A stretch of 6,274 nt of DNA from an uncultured Oscillospiraceae bacterium (GTDB lineage: Bacteria > Bacillota > Clostridia > Oscillospirales > Oscillospiraceae): assembly GCA_958438185.1 (NCBI GenBank), contig CAUBQU010000082.1, positions 1 to 6,274 on the forward strand, written 5' to 3'. Numbering within the stretch: position 1 is the stretch's first letter; each line of letters begins with the position of its first letter. The notes beneath the pieces were generated by a model that worked only from the letters and a program-made list of their open reading frames with translations, was not told the DNA's origin and made no database searches. This document shows, one piece after another, positions 1 through 6,274 of this stretch. Position numbers and translations under genes: made by a program.

Positions 1-638
1 GGGTCGGAATTGAATTCCAGCGTCGCGCCGGTCTCGGCGGCGATGGCCTGGCACTGGGCGATCAGGGCCTGGTCCGGGAAGTACTTCTCCGGCGCGCAGG
101 CGACAAAGTGCATCCCCATCTTGGCGCAGCCGACCATCAAGGAGTTGCCCATGTTATAGCGGGCGTCGCCCATATAGACGAGCTTGATGCCCTTCAGATG
201 GCCAAAGTGCTCCTGGACCGTCAGGAAGTCCGCCAAAATCTGGGTGGGGTGGAATTCATTGGTCAGGCCGTTGAAGACCGGGACACCGGCGTATTTTGCC
301 AGGTCCTCGACGATGGTCTGGCCGAAGCCCCGGTACTCGATGCCGTCATACATCCGGCCCAGGACCCGGGCCGTATCGGCGATGGACTCTTTATTGCCCA
401 TCTGGGAGCCGGTGGGGCCGAGGTACGTCGTGTGCATCCCCAGATCGTACGCCGCGACTTCAAAGGCGCAGCGGGTCCGGGTGGAGGATTTTTCGAAAAT
501 CAGGGCGACATTCTTGCCCTCGAGATAGCGGTGGGCCTGGCCCGCCTTTTTCTTTGCTTTGAGATCTGCCGCCGTGTCGATGAGCTGCTGGATCTCAGCG
601 GGGGTGAAGTCCAATAATTTCAGAAAATGCTGCTGCAT
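1..638 (-). CDS. argF: Ornithine carbamoyltransferase, 3' end cut off by window
   Basis: Transfers the carbamoyl group from carbamoyl phosphate to ornithine, giving citrulline, in the cytoplasm. Only the first 212 codons are present; the family is usually 305-340 residues, so about a third is missing. The carbamoyl-phosphate motif SSTRTR is at residues 51-56, a [11 protein letters not shown] segment at 94-104, the HPTQ motif at 130-133, and the ornithine-domain loop [10 protein letters not shown] at 157-166. The SMG loop and the HCLP active-site cysteine lie beyond the edge. The ATG at 638 follows the argD stop by one base and has a good binding site inside argD, which fixes the start. The N-terminal half resembles the E. 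coli ArgI / catabolic ArcB type of the family. A catabolic enzyme cannot be excluded from sequence alone, but the biosynthetic neighbours argue for an anabolic role. Confidence 0.96.
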   Translation of the reverse strand, partial: MQQHFLKLLDFTPAEIQQLIDTAADLKAKKKAGQAHRYLEGKNVALIFEKSSTRTRCAFEVAAYDLGMHTTYLGPTGSQMGNKESIADTARVLGRMYDGIEYRGFGQTIVEDLAKYAGVPVFNGLTNEFHPTQILADFLTVQEHFGHLKGIKLVYMGDARYNMGNSLMVGCAKMGMHFVACAPEKYFPDQALIAQCQAIAAETGATLEFNSD

Positions 639-639
639 A

Positions 640-1824
640 TTATGCTCCTTTCATGACCTGGGTCATAATGGCCAGGCCTTCGTCCATCTCTTCTTTCGTA
701 ATGACCAGCGGCGGCAGCAGGCGCAGGGTATCCCCGCCCGCCGTCAGGCACAGCAGGCCCGCGTCCCGCAGCTTGGCGCACAGCTCCTTGTGAGTCATAC
801 CCTGGACGCCGACGCCCAGCATCATACCCAGACCCCGGACACCGTTGGTATACGGGCTGTCCATGGCCTCGATCTTCTCCCGCAGGTACTGGCCCTTCTG
901 CTTGACCGCTTCCAAAAATTCGTCCGTCAGCGTATCGAGCACGACATTCCCGGCGGCGGCGGCGATGGGGTTCGCGCCGAAGGTCGAGCCGTGGTCCCCC
1001 GGCGTCAGGACGCCGCGGCACTTGGCATTGACCAGGAAGCCGCCGAAGGGCAGGCCGCTGGCGATGCCCTTGGCAAAGCTGACCACATCCGGCTCAATGC
1101 CGAACTGCTGCCAGGCAAAGAGGGTGCCGGTGCGGCCAATGCCGGTCTGCACCTCGTCAATGAGCAGGAGCCAATCCCGCTCCCGGCAGAGAGCCGCCAC
1201 CTGGCAGACATAATCCACCTGCAGCGGATTGACGCCGCCCTCGCCCTGGACCAGCTCCATCATGACGGCACAGACATCGTCCCCCGCCGCCTGCTCCAGC
1301 GCAGCCAGATCGTTGGCCGGGGCGTAGCGGTAGCCCGTCGGGAAGGGGTAGAAATGCTTGTGGAAATGATCCTGCCCCGTGGCCATCAGGGTGTTCATCG
1401 TTCTGCCGTGGAAGGAGTTGCGCAGGGTGATGACCGTGCCGCGGCCTTCGCCGTAGCGGTCGCTGGAGTATTTCCGGGCGACCTTGAGCATCCCTTCATT
1501 GGCCTCCGCGCCGGAGTTTGCAAAAAATACCCCGGCAAGGCCCGTGCGCTTGCAGAGCTTCTCGGCAAGCCGCGGGGCGGGCTCGGTATAGTACAGATTG
1601 GAAATATGCGCCAGCTTCTGCGCCTGGGCCGTGATGGCCTGCACCCAGGTCTCGTTGCCGTAGCCCAGGGAATTGACGCCGATGCCGGAGGTGAAGTCGA
1701 TGTACTTCTTTCCATCCACGCTGTAAAGCGTCGCACCCTTGCCATGGTCAATGGCGATGGGATTCCGTGCGTAGGTATTGAGGATATATTGCGAATCTTT
1801 TTCCTGAATTTCTGCAAAGGTCAT
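640..1824 (-). CDS. argD: Acetylornithine aminotransferase (PLP-dependent, class III)
   Basis: Converts N-acetylglutamate 5-semialdehyde and glutamate to N-acetylornithine and 2-oxoglutarate, using pyridoxal phosphate. The protein has 394 residues, normal for the family. Visible landmarks are NSGAEANE (103-110), which contacts the cofactor phosphate; SFHGRT (137-142), with the ring-stacking Phe and the substrate-binding Arg141; [13 protein letters not shown] (221-233), with Asp223 for the pyridine nitrogen; the Schiff-base lysine Lys252 in [14 protein letters not shown]; and STFGANP (280-286). The ATG at 1824 lies 13 bases after the argB stop behind a strong binding site. Class III enzymes of this type may also act on succinyl-diaminopimelate (DapC activity in some bacteria) or be confused with ornithine aminotransferase. 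The operon setting between argB and argF makes ArgD the clear assignment. Confidence 0.96.
   Translation of the reverse strand: MTFAEIQEKDSQYILNTYARNPIAIDHGKGATLYSVDGKKYIDFTSGIGVNSLGYGNETWVQAITAQAQKLAHISNLYYTEPAPRLAEKLCKRTGLAGVFFANSGAEANEGMLKVARKYSSDRYGEGRGTVITLRNSFHGRTMNTLMATGQDHFHKHFYPFPTGYRYAPANDLAALEQAAGDDVCAVMMELVQGEGGVNPLQVDYVCQVAALCRERDWLLLIDEVQTGIGRTGTLFAWQQFGIEPDVVSFAKGIASGLPFGGFLVNAKCRGVLTPGDHGSTFGANPIAAAAGNVVLDTLTDEFLEAVKQKGQYLREKIEAMDSPYTNGVRGLGMMLGVGVQGMTHKELCAKLRDAGLLCLTAGGDTLRLLPPLVITKEEMDEGLAIMTQVMKGA
645..651 (-). promoter_or_regulatory. Ribosome binding site of argF, inside the argD 3' end
   Basis: The minus strand reads AAAGGAG, then 6 bases, then the argF ATG. The site lies within the last sense codons of argD (Lys-Gly-Ala), so ribosomes finishing argD pass over it. 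This arrangement suggests coupled translation of the two genes. Confidence 0.85.
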
Positions 1825-1831
1825 AAGCGTT

Positions 1832-1838
1832 CCCTCCT
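1832..1838 (-). promoter_or_regulatory. Ribosome binding site of argD, overlapping the argB stop
   Basis: The minus strand reads TGAGGAGGG, where TGA is the argB stop. A spacer of 7 bases follows before the argD ATG. The AGGAGGG core starts on the last base of the stop codon, so termination and reinitiation happen at nearly the same place. Confidence 0.88.
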
Positions 1839-2701
1839 CACCAGATCATGGTGCCAATGCCCGCATGGGAGAGCACCTCGATCAAAATCGAATGACGGAC
1901 CCGGCCGTCCAAAATATGCGTGCGGTGCACGCCGTTGGCAACGGCATCCACGCAGCAGTTGACCTTCGGGATCATGCCGCCCTGGATCACGCCCGCTTCG
2001 ATCAGCTCCGGCACCTGGCTGGTACGGACCTCGGAGATCAGCGTGCTCTCGTCGTGCACATCCCGCAGCAGGCCCCGGGTGTCCGTCAGCAAGATCAGCT
2101 TTTCCGCACCCAGCGCCACAGCGATCTGGGCGGCAGCGGTATCGGCGTTGATATTATAGCTGCTCTCGCCATCTACCCCCCGGGCGACGGTGGAGATGAC
2201 AGGGATATACTCATTGGCAATGGCGTTGTGAATGACCGTCGGGTCGACTTTTATGACATCGCCCACCAGGCCGTACTCCTTGCCGTTGACGACCCGGCGC
2301 TGGGCCTGGAGCATATTGCCATCCAGCCCGCACAGGCCGACGGCGCTGCCGCCAGCGGCGGTAAGCGTCGCAACCAGGTCCTTATTGACCTTACCGCACA
2401 GGACCATCTGGACAATATCCATCGTCTCCTGGTCCGTATAGCGCAGGCCGTCGACAAATTTGCTCTCCTTGCCGACCTTATCGAGCATGTGGTTGATCTC
2501 CGGCCCGCCGCCGTGGACGACGACAGTATTGATGCCGACCAGCTTCAATAGAATAATATCCGAAATGACGGATTTTCGCAAGTCCTCCGAGACCATCGCG
2601 TTGCCGCCGTACTTGACGACGATGGTCTTTTTATAATACTTCTGGATATACGGCAGGGCCTCGGCCAGCACCTGCGCCCGATCCATATGAGATAACTGCA
2701 T
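1838..2701 (-). CDS. argB: Acetylglutamate kinase, probably arginine-sensitive
   Basis: Phosphorylates N-acetylglutamate with ATP to N-acetylglutamyl 5-phosphate; usually the committed, feedback-controlled step where ArgJ recycles acetyl groups. The frame is open to 2752, but the ATG at 2701 is chosen because it lies 8 bases after an AGGAGG site, gives 287 residues (typical), and avoids overlapping argJ. Amino-acid-kinase-fold motifs are KYGGNAM (30-36, catalytic Lys30), VVHGGGPEI (61-69), Arg87 in GLRYTD, NINADTAAAQIA (183-194, with Asp187), TDTRGLL (206-212) and GGMIPKV (241-247, Lys246). A helix of about 25 residues precedes the first strand (RAQVLAEALPYIQKYYKK), and the C-terminus ends HAGIGTMIW. 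In known enzymes these two features accompany hexamer formation and inhibition by arginine, so feedback control is inferred. A start at Met6 is possible but less likely. Confidence 0.96.
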   Translation of the reverse strand: MQLSHMDRAQVLAEALPYIQKYYKKTIVVKYGGNAMVSEDLRKSVISDIILLKLVGINTVVVHGGGPEINHMLDKVGKESKFVDGLRYTDQETMDIVQMVLCGKVNKDLVATLTAAGGSAVGLCGLDGNMLQAQRRVVNGKEYGLVGDVIKVDPTVIHNAIANEYIPVISTVARGVDGESSYNINADTAAAQIAVALGAEKLILLTDTRGLLRDVHDESTLISEVRTSQVPELIEAGVIQGGMIPKVNCCVDAVANGVHRTHILDGRVRHSILIEVLSHAGIGTMIW

Positions 2702-2709
2702 ACGCGCCG

Positions 2710-2715
2710 CCTCCT
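2710..2715 (-). promoter_or_regulatory. Ribosome binding site that sets the argB start
   Basis: The minus strand reads TGAGGAGG, where TGA is the argJ stop, followed by 8 bases and the ATG at 2701. No comparable site was noted for the upstream ATGs at 2752 or 2746, which lie inside argJ. This supports the shorter argB. Confidence 0.88.
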
Positions 2716-3938
2716 CAGGTCCGGTAGTCGCCGTTGATGCGGACATAATCATACGTCAGGTCGCAGCCCCAGCAGGTGGCCGTTGCGTCGCCTGCCCGCA
2801 GATCGATCTCGATGATGACTTCTTTCTCCGTCAGGATCTTCTTGGCCAGGTCTTCGTCAAAGTCCAGGCCCTTGCCATGATCGCAGACCAGGATGCGCCC
2901 GGCGCAGCTGGCAAAGGCGACATCGACCGCCTCCGGGTCAAACTGCTCGCCAGAGTAGCCCATGGCGCACAGGACGCGGCCCCAGTTGGCATCGCAGCCG
3001 AAGATTGCGGCCTTCGTCAGGGTCGAAGCGATGACGCTCTTGCCGATGCACTCGGCCTGGGCTTCCGTGGCAGCATGCTGGACACAGCAGGTAATGAGGT
3101 GCTTTGCCCCCTCACCGTCGGCGGCCATATCCCGGGCCAGGCGGACACACAGCGCCGTCAGGACCTGCAAAAAAGCGTCATAGTCAGCACCCGGCTCCTG
3201 AATTTCTGCATTGCCAGCCATCCCGTTGGCCAGGATGACGCAGGTGTCATTCGTCGACGTATCGCCGTCAACGCTGATGCGGTGGAACGAGACGCGGACG
3301 GCCTCCTGCAGGGCCTTGCGCAGCATTGCGGGGGAAATGGCGCAGTCCGTTGTCAGGAAGCAGAGCATCGTCCCCATATTCGGGTGGATCATGCCGGAGC
3401 CCTTGGAAATGCCGCCCAGGCGGACGGTCTTGCCGTCGATGACGGTCTCAAAGGCGTATTCCTTCTTGACGGTGTCCGTCGTCATGATGGCATGGGCCGC
3501 GTCGTCGGACCCGTCCCGGCGCAGCTGGCTGTAGGCCTCCGGCAGACCGGCCTCGATGGCTTCAATATTCAGCCGCTGGCCGATGACGCCGGTGGACGCG
3601 ACGATCATATCCGCCGGGTCGACCTTGAGAAGCTTTGCCGCCGCCTGGCACATACGCATGGCGTTTTCCATGCCCTGGGGCGCGCAGGCGTTGGCATTGC
3701 AGCTATTGGCGACGACAGCCTGGGCCCGGCCGTTTTCCACATGGCGCATGGAAAGCTGCACACAGGACGCCTTGACCTGGTTCGTCGTAAACATGCCCGC
3801 CGCGCTGCAGGGCTTTTCCGAATAGAGCAGCGCCAGATCCTTCCGGTCCGGCCGGGCATTGGCTTTGACGCCGCAGCGCAGGCCCGACGCCGTAAAGCCG
3901 GTGGCGGCGCACACGCCGCCGGTGATTTCCTTCATCAT
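2715..3938 (-). CDS. argJ: Glutamate N-acetyltransferase (ornithine acetyltransferase)
   Basis: Transfers acetyl from N-acetylornithine to glutamate, releasing ornithine and regenerating N-acetylglutamate. Some members also use acetyl-CoA; which kind this is cannot be decided here. ArgJ precursors are Ntn-type proteins that cut themselves into alpha and beta chains just before a conserved Thr. Here that Thr is Thr190 in KGSGMIHPNMGTML (179-192), predicting chains of about 189 and 218 residues. The residue before the Thr is Gly, where Ala is more usual. The oxyanion-hole segment STGVIG is at 115-120, SVDGDTSTND follows in the beta chain, and the C-terminus YVRINGDYRT is standard. The 407-residue length fits. 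Two ATGs stand in tandem (3938 and 3935); the first has the better spacing (7 bases) to the binding site. The TGA stop touches the argB binding site. Confidence 0.97.
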   Translation of the reverse strand: MMKEITGGVCAATGFTASGLRCGVKANARPDRKDLALLYSEKPCSAAGMFTTNQVKASCVQLSMRHVENGRAQAVVANSCNANACAPQGMENAMRMCQAAAKLLKVDPADMIVASTGVIGQRLNIEAIEAGLPEAYSQLRRDGSDDAAHAIMTTDTVKKEYAFETVIDGKTVRLGGISKGSGMIHPNMGTMLCFLTTDCAISPAMLRKALQEAVRVSFHRISVDGDTSTNDTCVILANGMAGNAEIQEPGADYDAFLQVLTALCVRLARDMAADGEGAKHLITCCVQHAATEAQAECIGKSVIASTLTKAAIFGCDANWGRVLCAMGYSGEQFDPEAVDVAFASCAGRILVCDHGKGLDFDEDLAKKILTEKEVIIEIDLRAGDATATCWGCDLTYDYVRINGDYRT

Positions 3939-3945
3939 ACGTTTT

Positions 3946-3952
3946 CTCCTTT
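3946..3952 (-). promoter_or_regulatory. Ribosome binding site of argJ, after a tandem argC stop
   Basis: The minus strand reads TGATAAAGGAGAAAACGTATG. The argC stop TGA is followed at once by an in-frame TAA, and AAAGGAG begins within that second stop. The spacer to the first argJ ATG is 7 bases. Confidence 0.88.
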
Positions 3953-3953
3953 A

Positions 3954-4883
3954 TCAAAGCCCGGCCTTTTCCGCAAAGCCCAGCATCAGATTCATATTTT
4001 GCACCGCTGCGCCAGACGCGCCCTTGCCCAGGTTATCAAACCGGGCAACAACAGTCATCCGCTCCGCGTTACCGCAGACGCACAGCTCCATCTCATTCGT
4101 CCCAGCCAGCGGATTGCTGGCCAGCATACCGTCGCAGACGACTTCCGGGGCAACATGCACCAGCGCCTGCCCCTCGTAATGCGCCGCCAGGGCCTGACGC
4201 ACCTCCTCGGCGCTTCTGCCGCCGACCCAAGCGCTGTGCAGCGGGACGGAGACGGCCATGCCCTTATAAAAGTCCGCCACGATGGGGTTAAAAATCGGCG
4301 CGTGGGCAAGCCCGCAGATCTTCTGCATCTCCGGCAGGTGCTTGTGGGTCTGGCTCAAGCCGTACTGCCGGGGGCTGTCCAGCTCCGCCGGACGGTCCGG
4401 CGCTTCATATTGGGCGATCATCTTCTTGCCCCCACCGGAATACCCGGTGATGGAGTGGCAGGACAGCAGCGCATCCGGCGGCAAAAGGCCGCAGGCCACC
4501 AGGGGGTAGACAATGGCGATAAAGCCCGAGGCGTGGCAGCCCGGGTTTGCGACCCGGCGGGAGGCCTGGATGGCAGCCCGGTGCCGGGGCGAAAGCTCGG
4601 CAAAGCCATAGTCCCAGCCGGGGCTGGTGCGGTGGGCCGTCGAGGCGTCGATGATGCGGGTGGCGGGATTTGTCACCAGCGTCACCGCCTCCCGGGCAGC
4701 CGCGTCCGGCAGGCAGAGAAAGACCAGGTCCGCCGCGTTCATCAGCTTCTGGCGCTCCGCCGGGTCCTTCCGCTTGTCCTCGTCGATGAGCAGCAGGGTA
4801 ATATCGTCCCGGGCGCCGATCCGGTCGTAGATCTGCAGGCCGGTGGTGCCCTCTTTTCCGTCAATATATACGATAGGCTTCAT
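3954..4883 (-). CDS. argC: N-acetyl-gamma-glutamyl-phosphate reductase, short (uncommon) form
   Basis: Reduces N-acetylglutamyl 5-phosphate with NADPH to N-acetylglutamate 5-semialdehyde. At 309 residues it is shorter than the common form (about 345) and starts with YIDGKEGTTGLQI (6-18) in place of the usual GxxGYTGxEL nucleotide-binding start. This matches the second ArgC family known from some proteobacteria and Firmicutes. The nucleotide-domain strand VFLCLPDAAAREAV (54-67) and DASTAHRT (79-86) are clear. The catalytic cysteine is Cys116 in NPGCHASG, and the catalytic histidine lies in THKHLPEM (179-186, His182 most likely). The C-terminal segment DNLGKGASGAAVQNMN (283-298) is conserved in both families. 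The ATG overlaps the argH stop in an ATGA, and the gene ends in tandem stops (TGATAA) before argJ. Confidence 0.95.
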   Translation of the reverse strand: MKPIVYIDGKEGTTGLQIYDRIGARDDITLLLIDEDKRKDPAERQKLMNAADLVFLCLPDAAAREAVTLVTNPATRIIDASTAHRTSPGWDYGFAELSPRHRAAIQASRRVANPGCHASGFIAIVYPLVACGLLPPDALLSCHSITGYSGGGKKMIAQYEAPDRPAELDSPRQYGLSQTHKHLPEMQKICGLAHAPIFNPIVADFYKGMAVSVPLHSAWVGGRSAEEVRQALAAHYEGQALVHVAPEVVCDGMLASNPLAGTNEMELCVCGNAERMTVVARFDNLGKGASGAAVQNMNLMLGFAEKAGL

Positions 4884-6259
4884 GTTCTTTCCTCAATAAA
4901 GGCCGCGATGGCCTCGATCTGGCGGGTCGTCTCCTGAATGGCCGGGCCGCCGTAGCTCTTGCGCTGCTCCATGCAGTTTTGCATATCCAGCGCCGTGTAT
5001 ACGTCCTCGCCAAACAGGGGCGAGAGGTCCTGCAGCTCCGCAAGAGAGAGCTGCTCCAGCGTCTTGCCCTGCTGTGTGCAGTAATAGACCAGCTTGCCGA
5101 CCGTCGTGTAGGCATCCCGGAAGGGCATGCCCTTTTTCGTCAGATAATCGGCGCAGTCGGTGGCGTTGATAAAGCCTCGGTTGGCCGCCTGACGCATGTT
5201 CTCCGTATGAACCTTCATGGTGTCGATCATGGCGGCAAACACCGGCAGGCACAGCTTGACGGTATCGACCGCGTCGAAGACCGGCTCCTTGTCCTCCTGC
5301 ATGTCCTTATTATAGGCCAGGGGCAAGGACTTCATCGTCGTCAGCAGGCTGACGAGCGCGCCGTAGACCCGGCCCGTCTTGCCCCGGACCAGCTCTGCCA
5401 CATCGGGGTTCTTCTTCTGCGGCATGATGGACGAGCCGGTGGAATAGGCGTCGTCCAGCTCAATATAGCGGAATTCCCAGCTGCACCAGAGGATCGTCTC
5501 CTCGGCAAAGCGGGAAAGATGCATCATCAGGATCGAAAGCCCACTCAAAAGCTCAATGACATAATCCCGGTCCGAAACGCCGTCGAGACTGTTGGACATT
5601 GGCTGGCGGAAGCCCAGGGCCTGGGCCGTCTGCATCCGGTCGATGGGATAGGTCGTCCCAGCCAGCGCGCCGCTGCCCAGGGGACATTCGTCCATCCGCT
5701 CCCGGCAGTCCTCCAGGCGGGTGACGTCCCGGCAGAGCATATTGGCATAGGCTAGCAGATGCTGCGCAAAGGAGATGGGCTGGGCCCGCTGCAGGTGGGT
5801 GTAGCCGGGCATGACGGCATCCTGGTACTGCTTAGCCTGGCGCAGGAGGACCTGCTGGAAGTGCAGGATCTGGCCGATGATCGTGCCGATCTCCTGCTTC
5901 AGGTACAGCCGCAGATCGACGGCCACCTGATCATTCCGGCTCCGGGCCGTATGCAGACGCTTGCCGGCATCGCCGATGCGCTGGGTCAGGAGCGTCTCCA
6001 CATTCATGTGGATATCCTCCTGATCGGCGGAAAATTCGATCTTCCCCGCCTCGACATCAGCCAGAATCGCCTGCAGGCCGGCGATGATGGCGTCGGCATC
6101 TTCTTTTGCAATAATGCCGCACTGGCCCAGCATCGCCGCATGGGCGACGGAGCCTGCGATATCCTCCCGGTACATTCTGCTGTCAAAGCGGATGGAGGAG
6201 TTGAAGTCGTTGACTAAGCTGTCGGTTTCCTTCTGAAACCGTCCGGACCATAGTTTCAT
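4880..6259 (-). CDS. argH: Argininosuccinate lyase
   Basis: Splits argininosuccinate into arginine and fumarate, the last step of the pathway; it belongs to the fumarase/aspartase superfamily and works as a homotetramer. The protein has 459 residues, the usual length. The N-terminus MKLWSGRF is typical of the family. Substrate-binding HTARSRNDQV is at 103-112, and THLQRAQP at 154-161 contains the His155 that corresponds to the active-site histidine. The superfamily signature GSSIMPQKKNPD is at 275-286, with the catalytic Ser at 276 and Lys282. The conserved segment YNKDMQEDKEP follows. The ATG at 6259 has GAGGA 7 bases upstream and starts with the family consensus. The final TGA overlaps the argC start codon by the ATGA arrangement. 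It is the first visible gene of the operon. Confidence 0.97.
   Translation of the reverse strand: MKLWSGRFQKETDSLVNDFNSSIRFDSRMYREDIAGSVAHAAMLGQCGIIAKEDADAIIAGLQAILADVEAGKIEFSADQEDIHMNVETLLTQRIGDAGKRLHTARSRNDQVAVDLRLYLKQEIGTIIGQILHFQQVLLRQAKQYQDAVMPGYTHLQRAQPISFAQHLLAYANMLCRDVTRLEDCRERMDECPLGSGALAGTTYPIDRMQTAQALGFRQPMSNSLDGVSDRDYVIELLSGLSILMMHLSRFAEETILWCSWEFRYIELDDAYSTGSSIMPQKKNPDVAELVRGKTGRVYGALVSLLTTMKSLPLAYNKDMQEDKEPVFDAVDTVKLCLPVFAAMIDTMKVHTENMRQAANRGFINATDCADYLTKKGMPFRDAYTTVGKLVYYCTQQGKTLEQLSLAELQDLSPLFGEDVYTALDMQNCMEQRKSYGGPAIQETTRQIEAIAAFIEERT
4890..4894 (-). promoter_or_regulatory. Ribosome binding site of argC, inside argH
   Basis: GAGGA on the minus strand lies 6 bases before the argC ATG, within the last codons of argH (Glu-Glu-Arg-Thr). 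It is weaker than the other sites in the operon, which fits expression mainly by coupling through the ATGA overlap. Confidence 0.7.
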
Positions 6260-6266
6260 AATAAAA

Positions 6267-6271
6267 TCCTC
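6267..6271 (-). promoter_or_regulatory. Ribosome binding site of argH at the window edge
   Basis: GAGGA on the minus strand is followed by a 7-base AT-rich spacer and the argH ATG. Only 15 bases upstream of argH are present, so no promoter, operator or upstream gene can be assigned. Confidence 0.7.
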
Positions 6272-6274
6272 ATG

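Noticed and set aside
559..1962. A 467-codon plus-strand open frame opposite argD
   Set aside because: It is again in the codon-aligned antisense frame of argD and is explained by the lack of TTA, CTA and TCA codons. It has no recognisable domain.
2702..2752. Longer argB starting at 2752 with 17 extra residues
   Set aside because: The extension would overlap the end of argJ by 38 bases, and the family does not have it. The ATG at 2701 has a strong AGGAGG site at 8 bases.
2877..4937. A 686-codon open frame on the plus strand, opposite argJ and argC
   Set aside because: Its codons line up base for base with those of argJ and argC on the other strand. Stops there would need TTA, CTA or TCA in the real genes, and those codons are nearly absent in this G/C-ending codon usage. 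The translation shows no family motifs, while argJ and argC are fully recognisable.
4979..6217. Two consecutive plus-strand open frames (258 and 152 codons) opposite argH
   Set aside because: Both lie in the same aligned antisense frame and are interrupted only where argH uses a single CTA (Leu169) and a TTA (Leu15). This is the behaviour of a shadow frame, not of genes.
6256..6273. A five-codon leader peptide (MRILL) just before argH
   Set aside because: It could look like an attenuator peptide, but it has no run of arginine codons beyond one AGG and no following hairpin, and it overlaps the argH start. The tail of an upstream gene or chance explains it better.

Overview
The window holds one continuous arginine-biosynthesis operon, read entirely on the minus strand. 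In transcription order it is argH, argC, argJ, argB, argD and argF, running from about position 6259 down to position 1, where argF is cut off by the window edge. No mobile element, RNA gene, CRISPR array, promoter or terminator is visible. No stretch longer than 15 bases lies between genes. I found no sign of an undescribed system; this is an ordinary biosynthetic region with a few details worth noting.

Together the genes cover most of the route from glutamate to arginine through acetylated intermediates. ArgJ moves the acetyl group from N-acetylornithine to glutamate. ArgB phosphorylates N-acetylglutamate, ArgC reduces the acyl phosphate to the semialdehyde, and ArgD transaminates it to N-acetylornithine, which ArgJ deacetylates to ornithine. 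ArgF carbamoylates ornithine to citrulline, and ArgH releases arginine and fumarate from argininosuccinate. Argininosuccinate synthase (argG), carbamoyl-phosphate synthase (carAB) and a dedicated acetylglutamate synthase (argA) are not in the window.

The genes are packed for translational coupling. argH and argC overlap by 4 bases (ATGA), argC-argJ are separated by 15 bases, argJ-argB and argB-argD by 13 each, and argD-argF by 1. Ribosome binding sites lie in or against the end of the preceding gene, and at argB and argD the site begins on the last base of the upstream TGA stop.

The organism is probably a fairly GC-rich member of the Firmicutes, perhaps a gut Clostridia (Oscillospiraceae-like) or Negativicutes. 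The reasons are the ArgJ-based acetyl cycle, the strong GGAGG-type binding sites, the short uncommon form of ArgC, and codon use biased to G or C at third positions (TTA, CTA and TCA codons are almost absent). This assignment is inference from memory of such operons, not from a search.
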